Shown here in pieces: positions 25,820-34,520 of a DNA stretch of 62,164 bases. Below the pieces are notes generated by a model. That model worked only from the letters and a program-made list of their open reading frames with translations. It was not told the DNA's origin and did no database searches. Origin of the DNA: Parabacteroides distasonis (GTDB lineage: Bacteria; Bacteroidota; Bacteroidia; Bacteroidales; Tannerellaceae); NCBI RefSeq assembly GCF_004793765.1, contig NZ_SRYM01000020.1, positions 1-62,164 of the forward strand, given 5' to 3'. Numbering within the stretch: position 1 is the first letter of the stretch; every line of letters starts with the position of its first letter. The translations under genes were made by a program, and so were the position numbers.

Positions 25820-26491
25820 TTATTTTTCTATGAGTTTCATTGACTTGATCTTTATGTTCTTCGTGGGCCTGTCTTCGGCGTTCGTCTCGACGAACTGTAT
25901 CTTATCCACGACTTTCATGCCTTGTATAACCTCCCCGAACACCGTATAGTTCCCGTCCAGATGAGGCGTTCCGCCTTCCAGCATGTAGGCTTCTTTTTGC
26001 TCCGGCGTAAACTTGATGCTTTTCTCCTTGGTCATCTTATCTAGCTCCATCTCCGTAAAGAACTTTCCGGTCACGATATAGAATTGAGTCGCAGATGAGG
26101 CCTTCTCGGGATTTTCCTCATCCGGGGTACGTGCGGCACAGAGCATTCCCCGCTTATGGAAATATTTCGGATACACGAACTCGGCGGGGATGGTGTAACC
26201 TGGATCTCCGTCGCCCAAATGCGTGTCCAAGGGAGCGTCTTTCGAGTTGATATCGCCTCCTTGTATCATGAATTGCTTGATAACCCGGTGGAACAATAAT
26301 CCATCGTAACGGTGTTCTTTTACGTTCTTGATAAAATTATCCCTGTGCAACGGCGTGTCATTGAACAGTTTCACCTTAATCTTACCCATATCCGTATCAA
26401 TCAGCACCAATGTCTCAGTCTCTTGCGCATGCAGCGGGCATAGCGAAAGCATAAATACCGAAACAAACAACATCGTAAGAATCCGTCTCAT
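25820..26491 (-). CDS. Peptidyl-prolyl cis-trans isomerase, cyclophilin type, exported
   Basis: 223 residues. MRRILTMLFVSVFMLSLCPL then HAQE is a signal peptide. The mature part repeats the cyclophilin pattern: IDTDMGKIKVKLFNDTPLHR, GLLFHRVIKQFMIQGGD, GMLCAARTPDEENPEKASSA, TQFYIVTG, and YTVFGEVIQGMKVVDKIQ. It lacks most of the insertion of the next gene. Periplasmic proline isomerase and chaperone role is inferred. The minus-strand element TATTTTTG (plus coordinates 26518-26525), a TAnnTTTG match, lies 27 bp upstream and probably drives both genes. Confidence 0.93.
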   Translation of the reverse strand: MRRILTMLFVSVFMLSLCPLHAQETETLVLIDTDMGKIKVKLFNDTPLHRDNFIKNVKEHRYDGLLFHRVIKQFMIQGGDINSKDAPLDTHLGDGDPGYTIPAEFVYPKYFHKRGMLCAARTPDEENPEKASSATQFYIVTGKFFTEMELDKMTKEKSIKFTPEQKEAYMLEGGTPHLDGNYTVFGEVIQGMKVVDKIQFVETNAEDRPTKNIKIKSMKLIEK

Positions 26492-26674
26492 ATTTATTTC
26501 TATTAGTTTTAGATGGACAAAAATAAGAATAAATATCGATATCTATGATCAAAGGAATAGGTCTAAACATGATTTCTTTGGTAGGAAACCGTAATAGCGT
26601 TACAAACATCTGTAATATATATACAGAAGCTATGGTATCTATAAGTAACTTTGTCACATAAATAAAAAAGTAAA

Positions 26675-27196
26675 ATGATGGAGGCAAATTTAAGTAATGG
26701 TATGAATGATAAATCCTATAGCCGGTTCTTTGGTTTCGTGATCGTGATGTCTGTTGTGTTATTCTCTTTTAGCTCGTGCTTGGAGGGGAAAAAGGAGCAA
26801 GGCGTAAAAGTGGCCGAAACCTTGATTTTCCCTGCTGACGCAAAGGCTTCGTCGGAGTATAACACGGGGGATGTCTATGTTTCCTTGTTGAAGGAGTCTG
26901 GTAATACGATGATCGCGCATTTTATATTCGAACCTAACAGCCGTAATTTCTGGCATTACCATCCGGATGCCGAACAAACCTTGTTGGTGCTTGATGGAGA
27001 AGGATATTATCAAGAGGAAGGAGGAGAGAAACGTGTGATCCGGAAAGGCGATGTGATCGTGACACCTCCTAATGTACGGCATTGGAATGGGGCGACACCG
27101 GGTAGCTCTATCGTGTGTATGACCGTTACGGAGCATGCGATCGAGAATCATGCCGAACAACTACGGGCTGTGACGGATGAGGAGTATGCTGATTAG
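26675..27196 (+). CDS. Cupin-domain lipoprotein
   Basis: 173 residues from the ATG at 26675; an ATG at 26702 (MNDKSYSRFFGFV) would be the more usual signal-peptide start. VLFSFSSCLEGKKEQ is a lipobox-like site. The mature part is a single cupin: HFIFEPNSRNFWHYHPDAEQ supplies the metal-binding HxH and E, GDVIVTPPNVRHWNG the second motif with His. It could bind a metal and a small ligand in the periplasm; the reaction is unknown. TAACTTTG at 26646-26653 is a -7 element 22 bp before the first ATG. Neighbours are unrelated by function. Confidence 0.85.
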   Translation: MMEANLSNGMNDKSYSRFFGFVIVMSVVLFSFSSCLEGKKEQGVKVAETLIFPADAKASSEYNTGDVYVSLLKESGNTMIAHFIFEPNSRNFWHYHPDAEQTLLVLDGEGYYQEEGGEKRVIRKGDVIVTPPNVRHWNGATPGSSIVCMTVTEHAIENHAEQLRAVTDEEYAD

Positions 27197-27260
27197 AATG
27201 CTTGTCCGGGGCTTTTAGTTGAAAGATACGTCTAAAATATCGCTAGGGTAAGGAGGTATT

Positions 27261-27349
27261 GATCTTTTCACCTCTGTGAAAAGATCGTATCACCCCCGTG
27301 AAAAGATCATTTCACAGAGGTGAAAAGATCGCTTCATAAGGGTGATACG
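27261..27349. repeat. Cluster of GATCTTTTCAC words in both orientations
   Basis: GATCTTTTCAC (27261-27271) faces GTGAAAAGATC (27276-27286), a perfect 11-bp hairpin with a CTCT loop. GTGAAAAGATC recurs at 27298-27308 and 27320-27330. CGTATCACCC (27286-27295) pairs with GGGTGATACG (27340-27349), enclosing the later copies. TTCACCTCTGTGAA and TTTCACAGAGGTGAAA are each other's inverse. It sits between the convergent cupin and nucleotidyltransferase genes. No coding sense and no long T-run. Confidence 0.88.
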
Positions 27350-27411
27350 ATAAAAGTCTTAGGTCACGGCTGTTACTTCCGGCTGAGGTATCAGCTACAA
27401 GGGCCTTATGA

Positions 27412-28314
27412 TCAGAATAATTTGCTTGGATACTCGCCTGCGTCTACTAAGGCTTGGATCTTATCCACTACGCCTTGACGATCCGCCGCGTAAGTTACGC
27501 CAAACCATTTAGAGGTCGTATCCAATACTTTCACACGGGCTGTTCCTTCCGTGATCAATTTATTTACCATCAACGGGATGAAATACTCGCTCTTTAAATT
27601 ACCCATATTGGCTTTTAGGAACTCCTTGAAATATTCCTCGGAATACTCGAAGTAATCGGGAGTGAAGCCCCACATATTCATGGAGACCGGCGTGTTTTCT
27701 TCCAATACGACCTTCTTTCCGTTCTCGTCTACAAACTGGATATCTCCGTCGATCCGTTCGATAGCGGTACGCTCCACGACGCCTGTCAGATAACTTTCCT
27801 CGTTCGTGGCGCAAACACCACGTGCCACGGAACCGCTCTCGCTCAACGTATTACCTACACGGTAGCCTACCATGCAATAATCATTCTTCTTTCCATCCAT
27901 CTCAGACAATTGCTTGCCTAATACGGCGAAGCTATCACGTCCGTAGAAATCATCGGCGTTGATTACGGCGAAAGGCTCGTTGATAACCTTCTTGCCCATC
28001 AATACGGCATGGTTGGTTCCCCACGGTTTCTCACGTCCCTCCGGGCAGGTGAAGCCCTCCGGAAGATCGTTCAAATCTTGGAATACGACTTCGACCGGGA
28101 TATGGTTCTCATATTTGGATATGATTTTCTCGCGGAAGTCTTTCTCGAAAGATTTGCGGATAACGAATACAAGTTTACCGAACCCGCCACGGATAGCGTC
28201 GAAAATAGAATAATCCATGATGGTCTCGCCATTGGGACCTAGGCCGTCCAATTGTTTTAATCCTCCATAACGACTACCCATTCCGGCTGCCAATACAAAT
28301 AATGTAGGTTTCAT
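27412..28314 (-). CDS. Sugar-phosphate nucleotidyltransferase family protein
   Basis: 300 residues. VLAAGMGSRYGGLKQLDGLG is the nucleotide-binding loop of GlmU/RfbA-type transferases. WGTNHAVLMGKKVINEPFAV then INADDFYGRDSF carries the catalytic metal-binding aspartates, and PVSMNMWGFTPDYFEY closes the fold. It lacks the left-handed beta-helix acetyltransferase domain of GlmU. The family member in Bacteroidales is commonly annotated simply as nucleotidyltransferase; the sugar is unknown. The minus-strand element TAACTTTG (28351-28358) lies 36 bp upstream. It stands alone between two oppositely oriented genes. Confidence 0.88.
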   Translation of the reverse strand: MKPTLFVLAAGMGSRYGGLKQLDGLGPNGETIMDYSIFDAIRGGFGKLVFVIRKSFEKDFREKIISKYENHIPVEVVFQDLNDLPEGFTCPEGREKPWGTNHAVLMGKKVINEPFAVINADDFYGRDSFAVLGKQLSEMDGKKNDYCMVGYRVGNTLSESGSVARGVCATNEESYLTGVVERTAIERIDGDIQFVDENGKKVVLEENTPVSMNMWGFTPDYFEYSEEYFKEFLKANMGNLKSEYFIPLMVNKLITEGTARVKVLDTTSKWFGVTYAADRQGVVDKIQALVDAGEYPSKLF

Positions 28315-28472
28315 AATGCGTTTCTTTTATGTGTTTTTTAATTCTTCGGGCAAAGTTAATAATTATAGAAACATTGCCATGTTATTGTCTGTCTTTTTAT
28401 ACAATATTCTAATACGACGATCGACATGGGAGGCAGGCTGACGCTTAACTTTCCCTTTATCGTTCGAAAAAT

Positions 28473-28530
28473 ACGTGCGTGTTTTCGGAAAAAGTCGTAC
28501 ATACTTTATAAAAAACACGTACATGTTTTT
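28473..28530. repeat. AACACGTAC-word inverted repeat before the M13 peptidase gene
   Basis: ACGTGCGTGTTTT (28473-28485) is the near-inverse of AAAACACGTACAT (28512-28524; two mismatches). AAAAACACGTACATGTTTTT (28511-28530) is itself an 18/20 palindrome. It ends 18 bp before the -7 element at 28548, so it overlaps the position of a -33 box and could influence transcription. Confidence 0.65.
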
Positions 28531-28547
28531 CTTTTGCGTATTTATCG

Positions 28548-28555
28548 TATCTTTG
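28548..28555 (+). promoter_or_regulatory. TAnnTTTG -7 element of the M13 peptidase gene
   Basis: TATCTTTG, 29 bp before the ATG. No TTTG at the standard spacing; the palindrome at 28511-28530 occupies that place. Confidence 0.55.
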
Positions 28556-28584
28556 TAAGGTTTTAAGGCAAAAGACTAAACAAA

Positions 28585-30627
28585 ATGAGAAAGAGAAAAA
28601 TGTTTCCGTTTTTAGCGGCTGGGATAGTCGCTTTAGCGAGTTGTAACACTCCTCAGAAAGAGGTAGTGAAGATCGCTGCTATTAATCCTGCGAATATGGA
28701 TACCACGGTTGCCGCAGGCTCGGATTTTTATGAATACGCTTGTGGTGGATGGATAAAGAATAATCCATTGAAACCGGAATACGCTCGTTTCGGAACTTTC
28801 GACCAACTACTGGAGAATAACCAAGAGCAGCTCCGGGTATTGATCGAGGAACTTAGCGCTACGCCCCATGAGGCGGGTAGTGTCGCCGGGAAGATCGGCG
28901 CTTTGTATGCGATGGGATTGGATAGCACGAAGTTGAATGCCGATGGAGTGGCTCCTATCAAGGAGGAACTGGCCGCTATCAATGCGCTGGCGACGAAATC
29001 GGATGTCTCTAAGATGGTAGCTACGCTTCATAAGGAAGGTATGGCTCCGTTCTTCGCTTTGTTCGTGGGCGCTGACGAGAAGAATAGTGCCATGAATATC
29101 GTCCAGCTGTATCAGGCTGGTATCGGAATGGGCGATCGGGATTATTATTTATTGGAAGATGAAGGTTCCGCTAAGATGCGTGACGCTTACAGGGCTTATA
29201 TAAATAAATTATTTACATTGGCCGGCTCAAGTCCGGAGCAAGCGGATGCGGCGGTGGATGCCGTGATGAAAGTAGAGAAAGCTATCGCTGAGATCTCTTA
29301 TGGTCGTGAGGATTTGCGTGACTCCCAGAAGAACTATAATAAATTGGCTTACGAGGATTTCAAGAAAATAGAATCCCCGTTGGATTGGGATGTGTATTTT
29401 GAGTCCATGGGATTAGCCGGGCTGAAAGAGTTGGACGCAAAGCAAATCAACTTCTATAAGGATATGAGTGAGGCTTTGCGGAATACGACGGTCGATGAGC
29501 AGAAATATTATTTGGCGTTTAATTTATTGAGCGCGGCGGCTCCATACCTAAGTGATGATTTTGTAGACGCTGATTTTGAGTTCTATGGAAAGGTAATGTC
29601 CGGAAAGCAGGAGCAACAACCTCGTTGGAAGCGTTCGTTGAATACGGTAAACGGTGCGTTGGGCGAGGCTGTCGGCGAAATGTATGTAGAGAAATACTTC
29701 CCGGCTTCTTCCAAGGAAAAGATGTTGACGCTGGTGGGGAATTTGCAGACTGCTTTGAGTGAGCGGATCAACGGCTTGGAATGGATGAGCGATACGACTA
29801 AGGCGAAAGCGCAGGAGAAATTGGCCGCTTTTACGGTGAAAATAGGTTATCCGGACAAATGGCGTGATTATAGTGGCTTGGAGATCAAGGACGATTCTTA
29901 TTGGGCGAATGTCCGCCGTTCTAACATCTTCGATATGGACTATCAATTGGCGGACGTGGGCAAGCCGGTCGATAAGTCTCGTTGGCATATGAATCCGCAG
30001 ACCGTGAACGCTTATTACAATCCGACAACCAATGAGATCTGTTTCCCGGCCGCGATCCTTCAGCCTCCATTCTTTAATCCGGATGCCGATGATGCGGTGA
30101 ACTATGGCGCTATCGGTGTGGTAATCGGCCATGAGATGACGCATGGATTCGATGATCAGGGACGTAACTACGATAAGGATGGTAATTTGATCGATTGGTG
30201 GACTGCCGAGGATGCTGTCCGTTTCACGGAGCGTGCTGATAAATTGGTGGATCAATATGACCAGATTATCGTAATAGATACGCTTCATGCCAACGGACGC
30301 TTTACGTTGGGTGAGAATATCGCCGACCACGGAGGTTTGCTGGTCGCTCACCAAGCTTATTTGAATAGCTTGAAGGGTAAAGAGACTCCGGCCCCGATCG
30401 ATGGCTTTACGAATGAGCAACGTTTCTTCTTGGGATATGCGACGTTGTGGGGACAAAATATCCGTCCCGAGGAAATCCGCCGTCTTACCAAGATCGACCC
30501 GCACTCATTGGGAAAATGGCGTGTGAACGCCGCCTTGCGTAATATTGCCCCGTTCTATGCCGCTTTTGACATTAAAGAGGGTGATCCGATGTTTATGGCT
30601 CCGGCGGATCGGGTAGTTATTTGGTAA
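28585..30627 (+). CDS. M13 family zinc metallopeptidase (PepO/neprilysin-like) lipoprotein
   Basis: 680 residues. MFPFLAAGIVALASCNTPQK is a lipoprotein signal with cysteine near residue 20. The N-terminal half has the M13 opening DFYEYACGGWIKNNPLKPEY. The catalytic part has VIGHEMTHGFDDQGRNYDKD (HExxH) and FTLGENIADHGGLLVAHQAY, whose E-N-x-x-D-x-G gives the third zinc ligand. The substrate-binding NAYYNPTTNEICFPAAI and the family C-terminus (DRVVIW) are intact. An oligopeptide-degrading enzyme anchored to the envelope. It ends at a strong terminator and is convergent with an AraC regulator. Confidence 0.95.
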   Translation: MRKRKMFPFLAAGIVALASCNTPQKEVVKIAAINPANMDTTVAAGSDFYEYACGGWIKNNPLKPEYARFGTFDQLLENNQEQLRVLIEELSATPHEAGSVAGKIGALYAMGLDSTKLNADGVAPIKEELAAINALATKSDVSKMVATLHKEGMAPFFALFVGADEKNSAMNIVQLYQAGIGMGDRDYYLLEDEGSAKMRDAYRAYINKLFTLAGSSPEQADAAVDAVMKVEKAIAEISYGREDLRDSQKNYNKLAYEDFKKIESPLDWDVYFESMGLAGLKELDAKQINFYKDMSEALRNTTVDEQKYYLAFNLLSAAAPYLSDDFVDADFEFYGKVMSGKQEQQPRWKRSLNTVNGALGEAVGEMYVEKYFPASSKEKMLTLVGNLQTALSERINGLEWMSDTTKAKAQEKLAAFTVKIGYPDKWRDYSGLEIKDDSYWANVRRSNIFDMDYQLADVGKPVDKSRWHMNPQTVNAYYNPTTNEICFPAAILQPPFFNPDADDAVNYGAIGVVIGHEMTHGFDDQGRNYDKDGNLIDWWTAEDAVRFTERADKLVDQYDQIIVIDTLHANGRFTLGENIADHGGLLVAHQAYLNSLKGKETPAPIDGFTNEQRFFLGYATLWGQNIRPEEIRRLTKIDPHSLGKWRVNAALRNIAPFYAAFDIKEGDPMFMAPADRVVIW

Positions 30628-30654
30628 TCCGAATACAGGTTTTATATAAATGAG

Positions 30655-30693
30655 GGAAGTATGTTGTGTGAAAAAGCATACTTCCTTTTTTTT
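30655..30693 (+). terminator. Intrinsic terminator after the M13 peptidase gene
   Basis: GGAAGTATG (30655-30663) and CATACTTCC (30677-30685) form a perfect 9-bp stem, loop 13 nt, followed by TTTTTTTT. It sits between convergent genes; the AraC-type gene's stop is within the T-run. Confidence 0.9.
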
Positions 30694-31615
30694 AGGTGCT
30701 TGAGGGTATTTTCATCCTTCTGTATTCTTGAGGTGTCATTCCCGTATGCTGCCTGAAATATTTGTTGAAAAAAGACAGGTTGTTAAAGCCTAAAGAGAAA
30801 GCGATCTCTTTTACGGTTAAGTCTGTCGATCTTAATTGTGCCTTGGCATCCATCGTGATAATGGAGGAAATGATTTCTAAGGGAGTAAGTCCGATCGCTT
30901 TCTTAATAGTCGTGCAGAAATGAGGTAACGACAAATTTAATTGAGCGGAGTAAAAAGAAACGCTGTGCTCGGTGGTATAATGCTCTACGACAAGTTGGAT
31001 AAACTTACGGTAAATCTCATTGGTACGCGTACGGATTCCATTTGTCCAATGGCTATGATTTTTATATAACTCAGCCGTCCCTTGCATGAATATCGTGAGA
31101 TAAGCGATGACTAGGTTTTTATTTACCATGGAATAAGACGGGGATAAGGATTGCGCACGTATCAATAAACGGTATCCGTCAATATATAACTGAGCTACAG
31201 ATTCTTCGAGTGGCATGATCGGATGTTCCGTGATAACGGGAAGAAAGCTCATGGTTGATTTAATAAAATTGATGTTTGTCATAAACTCCGAAGAGAATCC
31301 GGCGAAATAGAAACGTGCGTCGTCCGATATTTCATGGAACTGGATAAAATTACTGGGCACTAAGGTCACGAAATCATATTTGTTAATCGTATACTTCGCT
31401 AGATTGATAGAAGCTTGCACGGAACCTTCTACACAAAGGAGAAACAATCCTGCCTTTATTTTATGAGGCAGCTTGCTGTATTTGTTTAGCGTCTCTTTTG
31501 TGATACGATCTCCGACGATAAAATCGTTCGTGATATCGAATGTGAGCATTTCCTTTTCCATATCTAATCGGTAATTCGTCTCAAATATAGGAATTAATAA
31601 ATACTTATTATTCAA
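30692..31615 (-). CDS. AraC family transcriptional regulator
   Basis: 307 residues. The C-terminal hundred residues are the double helix-turn-helix: AQLNLSLPHFCTTIKKAIGL with TPLEIISSIITMDAKAQLRS and KEIAFSLGFNNLSFFNKYFR then QHTGMTPQEYRRMK, the standard AraC signature. The N-terminal part looks like a cupin-type sensor (VEGSVQASINLAKYTINKYD). The ATG at 31615 could be replaced by the internal Met-17 at 31567. Its targets are unknown; nearest genes are the M13 peptidase and, across a small RNA unit, a LacI regulator. Confidence 0.93.
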   Translation of the reverse strand: MNNKYLLIPIFETNYRLDMEKEMLTFDITNDFIVGDRITKETLNKYSKLPHKIKAGLFLLCVEGSVQASINLAKYTINKYDFVTLVPSNFIQFHEISDDARFYFAGFSSEFMTNINFIKSTMSFLPVITEHPIMPLEESVAQLYIDGYRLLIRAQSLSPSYSMVNKNLVIAYLTIFMQGTAELYKNHSHWTNGIRTRTNEIYRKFIQLVVEHYTTEHSVSFYSAQLNLSLPHFCTTIKKAIGLTPLEIISSIITMDAKAQLRSTDLTVKEIAFSLGFNNLSFFNKYFRQHTGMTPQEYRRMKIPSST

Positions 31616-31715
31616 GATAATAAAAATAGAACATAGAAACGAAAGAATGGATATTGATTCCGTAAAATTTAAGGGCGAGCTTTACATATGACTACTAATC
31701 GTAGGAAAGAGGAAA

Positions 31716-31797
31716 CAAAAAAGGCTATCCATCACGGACAGCCAATCTTAATTGTTAACCTTAAATCTAATACCATGAAAAACACAGTGCAAATGTA
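31716..31797 (-). ncRNA. Candidate small RNA unit, copy A (promoter, leader, terminator)
   Basis: Read on the minus strand: the imperfect dyad TTATGCTATATAACATAA (16 of 18 palindromic; 31803-31820), then TACATTTG at 31790-31797 as a -7 element, then ACTGTGTTTTTCATGGTATT running into AGATTTAAGGTTAACAATTA, then the hairpin GGCTGTCC-GTGAT-GGATAGCC (31723-31743) and TTTTTTG. The unit is almost identical to copy B at 45059-45140, including the dyad, so promoter and terminator are conserved together. Expected product about 65-70 nt. A 14-codon frame (MVLDLRLTIKIGCP) ends inside the hairpin. It occupies part of the 392-bp gap between the AraC and LacI genes; the remainder holds only the LacI promoter. 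Confidence 0.72.
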
Positions 31798-31948
31798 GAT
31801 ATATTATGTTATATAGCATAATAAATAGTTTGGAAATCTCATATACTTAACGTGATTTAACAAAAGTATGCTCTAAAACATATCTTTTGGAACATGTTTC
31901 ATCCGTGTAAGTATCGCTTTTATCAATAATCGTCCTCCAAACGTTCTC

Positions 31949-31987
31949 GCAAACGTTTGCATTGTATGATGTAAATATATATCTTTG
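31949..31987 (+). promoter_or_regulatory. Promoter with LacI-type operator over its -33 box
   Basis: GCAAACGTTTGC (31949-31960) is a perfect 12-bp palindrome with the central CG typical of LacI-family operators. It contains TTTG (31956-31959), which is exactly 20 bp before TATCTTTG (31980-31987), giving a complete Bacteroidetes promoter. A half-like AAACGTT lies just upstream at 31939. The operator would block the promoter when bound, so the downstream LacI gene is probably autoregulated. Confidence 0.8.
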
Positions 31988-32007
31988 ATTTTATAAAAAA
32001 GATAACC

Positions 32008-33021
32008 ATGAAAAAGCGTCCAATCACGATAAAGGATATAGCGAAGGCCTTGCATATTTCTCCGTCAACAGTCTCTCGTTCTTTGGCTGATCATCCGGAT
32101 ATCAGTCAAGAGACCAAGAATATAGTGAATGCTTACGCTCGTGAACATAAATATAAACCCAATGCCTTAGCCTTGAGTTTACGGACAAATAATACGAAAA
32201 CAATCGGTGTTATTTTACCGCAGATCGTACATTATTTCTTTTCTTCCGTTTTATCCGGTATAGAGGATGAGGCGGAAAAGGGAGGGTATCGTGTTATTAT
32301 TTGTCAAAGTAATGAGAATTATGAGAAAGAAGTAAAAGGTGCGCGAGCTTTATTGGAAGCACGTGTTTGCGGTGTCTTGGCTTCTGTCGCGAAAACAACG
32401 ACGATCTACAACCATTTCCAAGAACTAATCGATAGCGGTATACCCATGGTGTTTTTCGATCGTATATGCACGGGGATCTTGACAGACCGGGTGGTCGTTG
32501 ATGATTATGCCGGGGTTTGCTCCGCTGTTGAGTACCTGATTCGTACCGGTTGTCGGCGAATCGCCTTTTTCGGATCTCCTTCTCATTTAGCGATCTCTAA
32601 TAATCGTAGGATGGGGTATGAGGATGCTTTGCGTAAAAATGGATTACCGGTAGATAAAGAGTTAATCAAGATTTGTGATAATTATACCGAGGCGCTTCGG
32701 TTGACCCCGGAATTATTGTCATCGCCCAATCGTCCGGATGCGTTCTTCGCCGTAAATGATGAGACCGCTATAGGGGTGCTGAATGTTGTCAAGGCCAAGG
32801 GATTGAGGATTCCCGATGAGGTTTCGATTTGTGGATTTACGAATAATAGCTTGGCGGAAGTTAGTGATCCCCTGCTGACCTCTGTGGATCAACATGGTTA
32901 TGAGTTGGGAGCTATCGCTATGCGTTTACTGATAGAACGTTTGAACGGCGTGCGTGACGGGGACCGTATCGTGAGTAAGATTATCAAGACAAATCTGGTG
33001 GTGAGACAGACTACCCGTTAA
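32008..33021 (+). CDS. LacI family transcriptional regulator
   Basis: 337 residues. ITIKDIAKALHISPSTVSRS with LADHPDISQETKN is the N-terminal helix-turn-helix, YKPNALALSLRT the hinge helix. The rest is a periplasmic-binding-protein-like sensor (KTIGVILPQIVHYFFSSVLS, DAFFAVNDETAIGVLNVVKA, VSICGFTNNSLAEVSDPLLT). The ligand is likely a sugar, since a sugar transporter follows 128 bp downstream with a similar operator in front. The ATG at 32008 is 20 bp after the -7 element. Confidence 0.95.
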   Translation: MKKRPITIKDIAKALHISPSTVSRSLADHPDISQETKNIVNAYAREHKYKPNALALSLRTNNTKTIGVILPQIVHYFFSSVLSGIEDEAEKGGYRVIICQSNENYEKEVKGARALLEARVCGVLASVAKTTTIYNHFQELIDSGIPMVFFDRICTGILTDRVVVDDYAGVCSAVEYLIRTGCRRIAFFGSPSHLAISNNRRMGYEDALRKNGLPVDKELIKICDNYTEALRLTPELLSSPNRPDAFFAVNDETAIGVLNVVKAKGLRIPDEVSICGFTNNSLAEVSDPLLTSVDQHGYELGAIAMRLLIERLNGVRDGDRIVSKIIKTNLVVRQTTR

Positions 33022-33035
33022 AAAAAGCTGCTTCC

Positions 33036-33047
33036 GAAAACGTTTGC
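33036..33047. promoter_or_regulatory. LacI-type operator-like site before the transporter
   Basis: GAAAACGTTTGC shares AAACGTTTGC with the operator at 31949. It lies 57 bp upstream of TATGTTTG (33104-33111), a -7 match 38 bp before the transporter ATG. The resemblance suggests the regulator controls both genes. Confidence 0.6.
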
Positions 33048-33149
33048 TTTACTTCTTCGCGTGAATTTGAATCGGGATGACGTCCTGTTTCGGAATAATT
33101 CCGTATGTTTGTCTCCAAAAAAATAAATACCTTAAAAAACATAATTCTC

Positions 33150-34514
33150 ATGAAAACAAAACCATTTTTGAGCTTTTGGCAAATTTGGAATCTAACTTTC
33201 GGTTTCTTGGGCATTCAATTCGGTTTCGCCCTTCAGAACGCAAATTCAAGTAGAATACTTCAAACCTATGGAGCGGATGTAGAGCAACTATCCTTATTTT
33301 GGTTAGCGGCTCCGCTGACAGGTATGATCATACAATCTATCATTGGCCATTATTCCGACCAAACTTGGTGTCATTTAGGACGTCGGCGTCCGTTTTTTCT
33401 GGTAGGAGCTATCTTAACGACCATCGCCTTGATATTGATGCCGAATGCGGGATTGTTCTTGTCACCCGGCACAGAGACCGCTATTTTATCTCCCGTATTG
33501 ATTGGTGCGGGTATGTTGATGATCATGGATGCTTCCATCAATGTAACGATGGAGCCTTTCCGTGCCTTGGTAGGGGATATGCTACCCGATGAGCAGCATA
33601 CGACCGGGTTCTCGATCCAGACTTTCTTGATCGGTATCGGTGCTGTCGTTGGCTCCTTGTTGCCGAGTATTATGAATAAGGTATTTGGCTTATCTAATAC
33701 GGCGGTTGCCGGTGAAGTTGCCGATAATGTTAAATTTGCCTTTTATGCAGGTGCGGCGATTTTATTAGCGAGCGTATTATGGACGATCTTTAGGACAAAG
33801 GAATATTCCCCGGAAGAGATGGCTGAGTTTCGGCTTTCCGGTGGCGAGGTCATCGAAAAAAGGCGGGATAGTAATGGCTTTATGGAGATCATGCATGATA
33901 TCTTTCATATGCCTAAAATAATGTTACAGTTAGGTTTATGTCAGTTTTTCGCTTGGTTTGCCTTGTATTCCATGTGGGTCTATTCTACGCCTGCTATCGC
34001 TGAACATGTATACGGGACGACCGATCCTGCTTCTGCCGAATATGCGATGGCTGGCGATAAGGTAGGTGAGTTATTTAGTATCTATAATTTTGTGGCGATG
34101 TTATTCGCTTTATTGTTGATTCCGATAGCCCGTCATTTCGGTCGGAAAATGACTCATGCCCTCTGTTTATGCCTAGGAGGGGCAGGGTTGGTTTCTCTCT
34201 ATTTGTTGAATAATACAGGAATGATGGTCTTTTCTATGATTGGCATCGGTATAGCGTGGGCAAGTATATTGGCGATGCCTTATGCTATTCTTTCCGATAG
34301 TCTTCCCGCTGATAAGATGGGTACTTACATGGGTATATTTAATTTCTTTATAACAATTCCTCAAATTACGAATGGAATCATTCATGGATGGATTGTACGT
34401 AATGTTTATCATGGGCATGCCGTATTCGCTTTGTTGACGGGTGGTATTTTCTTGTTTTTCGCCGCCGCTGCGGTTTGTCTTGTTAAAGAGAAAAAGTTCA
34501 GTCGAAAAGTGTAA
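33150..34514 (+). CDS. MFS sugar transporter
   Basis: 454 residues from the ATG at 33150 (MKTKPFLSFWQIWNLTFGFL); the frame reaches upstream over the promoter. About twelve membrane helices. GHYSDQTWCHLGRRRPFFLV is the loop 2-3 signature of the sucrose/maltose-type (SLC45-like) MFS branch, and IMDASINVTMEPFRALVGDM then LPDEQHTTGF follow as in those proteins. Likely imports a disaccharide or oligosaccharide with protons. The LacI regulator upstream and the shared operator suggest substrate-induced expression. No glycoside hydrolase is adjacent. Confidence 0.9.
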   Translation: MKTKPFLSFWQIWNLTFGFLGIQFGFALQNANSSRILQTYGADVEQLSLFWLAAPLTGMIIQSIIGHYSDQTWCHLGRRRPFFLVGAILTTIALILMPNAGLFLSPGTETAILSPVLIGAGMLMIMDASINVTMEPFRALVGDMLPDEQHTTGFSIQTFLIGIGAVVGSLLPSIMNKVFGLSNTAVAGEVADNVKFAFYAGAAILLASVLWTIFRTKEYSPEEMAEFRLSGGEVIEKRRDSNGFMEIMHDIFHMPKIMLQLGLCQFFAWFALYSMWVYSTPAIAEHVYGTTDPASAEYAMAGDKVGELFSIYNFVAMLFALLLIPIARHFGRKMTHALCLCLGGAGLVSLYLLNNTGMMVFSMIGIGIAWASILAMPYAILSDSLPADKMGTYMGIFNFFITIPQITNGIIHGWIVRNVYHGHAVFALLTGGIFLFFAAAAVCLVKEKKFSRKV

Positions 34515-34520
34515 GATATA

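Noticed and set aside
29548-30504. 318-codon minus-strand frame inside the M13 peptidase gene
   Set aside because: The plus-strand product has the full HExxH and ENxxDxGG motifs; the frame opposite has none.
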